This document shows positions 6,577 to 7,150 of a stretch of DNA of 7,150 nt, piece by piece. Both the position numbers and the translations under genes were made by a program. Each line of letters opens with the position of its first letter. Positions within the stretch are counted from its first letter, which is position 1. The DNA lies in contig DLDC01000060.1 of NCBI GenBank assembly GCA_002480935.1, forward strand, positions 1 through 7,150, written 5' to 3'. The DNA comes from Prevotella sp. UBA7782. Lineage in GTDB: Bacteria > Bacteroidota > Bacteroidia > Bacteroidales > Bacteroidaceae. The notes beneath the pieces are model-generated. The model was not told where the DNA came from. It saw only the letters and a program-made list of their open reading frames with translations, and ran no database searches.

Positions 6577-6584
6577 CAAAGATA
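6577..6584 (-). promoter_or_regulatory. Promoter -7 element of rfbC
   Basis: On the minus strand TATCTTTG is a perfect TAnnTTTG box, identical to the one in front of the pectate lyase operon. It lies 25 bp before the rfbC ATG. At the 20-bp position upstream there is TTTT and not TTTG, so the -33 box is imperfect. The leader would be short, roughly 20 nt. Confidence 0.6.
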
Positions 6585-6654
6585 GTAAAAACCTCACAGA
6601 TATTAAAAGAAATCCTAAAAAAATGCATCTTTGCCCCGATTTTTGGAATGAATG

Positions 6655-6686
6655 TTTGCATGAATCATTATTTTGGGCTAATTTTG
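6655..6686 (+). promoter_or_regulatory. Consensus Bacteroidetes promoter of the HU-CCDC81 gene
   Basis: TTTG at 6655-6658, a 20-bp spacer and TAATTTTG at 6679-6686 match the -33/-7 consensus exactly. The predicted transcription start, near 6690, falls within a few bases of the GTG at 6692. A second, weaker -7-like sequence (CATCTTTG, 6626-6633) without a -33 box would give a leader of about 55 nt. Confidence 0.6.
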
Positions 6687-6691
6687 CATTT

Positions 6692-7150
6692 GTGATTGAA
6701 TTTGCCAGACATATAGAAATATTATTGCTAGATAATGATTGCGTCATCATCCCCGGTTTGGGAGGCTTCGTGGCGCATCATATTAGCGCGCGCTATGACG
6801 AAGACGACGGACTTTTTCTGCCGCCTTATCGCACGTTGGGCTTCAATCCGCAACTCACGCTGAACGACTCGTTGCTGGCGCAATCGTATGCCGATGCTTA
6901 CGACATCAGCTTTCCTGAAGCACTCGACCGCATTGAGCAGCAAGTTGAAGAACTTACGCATATCCTCAACGAGCGAGGCTCTTACGAGTTGGAGGGGCTG
7001 GGACGGCTCACCAAGGACATTCACGGCCGCCTTACCTTCAAGCCCTATGAGGGTGGTATACTCACGCCGGGCTATTATGGACTGGGCTCGTTCGACATGG
7101 CCAAGCTGCAACTTGCGGCTGCACCACTCGCTCAAGGTGAGAGCGAAGAT
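6692..7150 (+). CDS. HU-CCDC81 domain protein, N-terminal part (cut by window edge)
   Basis: First 153 codons of a gene that continues past the right edge. The protein begins (M)IEFARHIEILLLDNDC, followed by IIPGLGGFVAHH (19-30), YDEDDGLFLPPYRTLGFNP (36-54), and NDSLLAQSYADAYDISFPEA (58-77). This is the typical start of Bacteroidetes proteins carrying paired HU-like domains of the CCDC81 type (HU-CCDC81_bac). A second HU-like domain begins at about residue 80 (IEQQVEELTHILNERGSYELEGLGRL). Known full-length members are often about 300 residues or more and end, after a transmembrane segment, in a SPOR peptidoglycan-binding domain; that part lies outside the window, so SPOR is inferred. The HU-type fold binds DNA in other proteins, but here its ligand is uncertain. 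I chose GTG at 6692 because it matches the family's N-terminus; the frame is open to an ATG at 6623, but the intervening residues are atypical and overlap the promoter. Confidence 0.88.
   Translation, partial: MIEFARHIEILLLDNDCVIIPGLGGFVAHHISARYDEDDGLFLPPYRTLGFNPQLTLNDSLLAQSYADAYDISFPEALDRIEQQVEELTHILNERGSYELEGLGRLTKDIHGRLTFKPYEGGILTPGYYGLGSFDMAKLQLAAAPLAQGESED

Noticed and set aside
6623..6691. Upstream ATG start of the HU-CCDC81 gene at 6623
   Set aside because: The extra 23 residues do not resemble the family and overlap a consensus promoter.
6728..7135. 135-codon minus-strand frame opposite the HU-CCDC81 gene
   Set aside because: It is antisense to a recognisable HU-CCDC81 domain and shows no domain of its own.

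Overview
The window looks like chromosomal DNA from a Prevotella-like member of the Bacteroidales. The reasons are: good matches to the Bacteroidetes promoter motif TAnnTTTG, no Shine-Dalgarno sequences in front of the genes, two lipoproteins of Bacteroidetes type, a C-terminal domain resembling type IX secretion (T9SS) type A sorting tails, a pectate lyase with domains usual in gut and oral Bacteroidetes, and a bacterial HU-CCDC81 protein. I see no rRNA, tRNA, insertion sequence or CRISPR array. The genus is inferred, not proven.

Layout. Positions 223-1259 (+) hold a metallo-beta-lactamase-fold hydrolase and a small Gly/Tyr-repeat lipoprotein, overlapping by 4 bp (ATGA). A convergent gap with a minus-strand terminator follows. 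Positions 4099-1458 (-) form a two-gene pectin operon: a 152-residue secreted protein ending in a T9SS-like tail, then, 11 bp later, a 723-residue PL1 pectate lyase. Its upstream side carries a Bacteroidetes promoter and a LacI/PurR-like palindrome set in 12-bp-spaced TTTACG repeats.

Positions 4211-4990 contain no convincing gene but do contain a degenerate 22-bp tandem repeat. Positions 6551-5074 (-) hold rfbC (dTDP-rhamnose synthesis) followed by a DUF4738-type lipoprotein. From 6692 (+) an HU-CCDC81 protein runs off the right edge, diverging from rfbC; a strong promoter there implies an almost leaderless GTG start.

Functionally, the window combines pectin breakdown at the cell surface or outside the cell, supply of a rhamnose precursor for surface polysaccharide, and envelope proteins. 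I do not see a clear new defence or mobile system. The most unusual points are the pectate-lyase control region, the tiny T9SS-tailed partner protein, the 22-bp repeat and the Gly-x3 lipoprotein.
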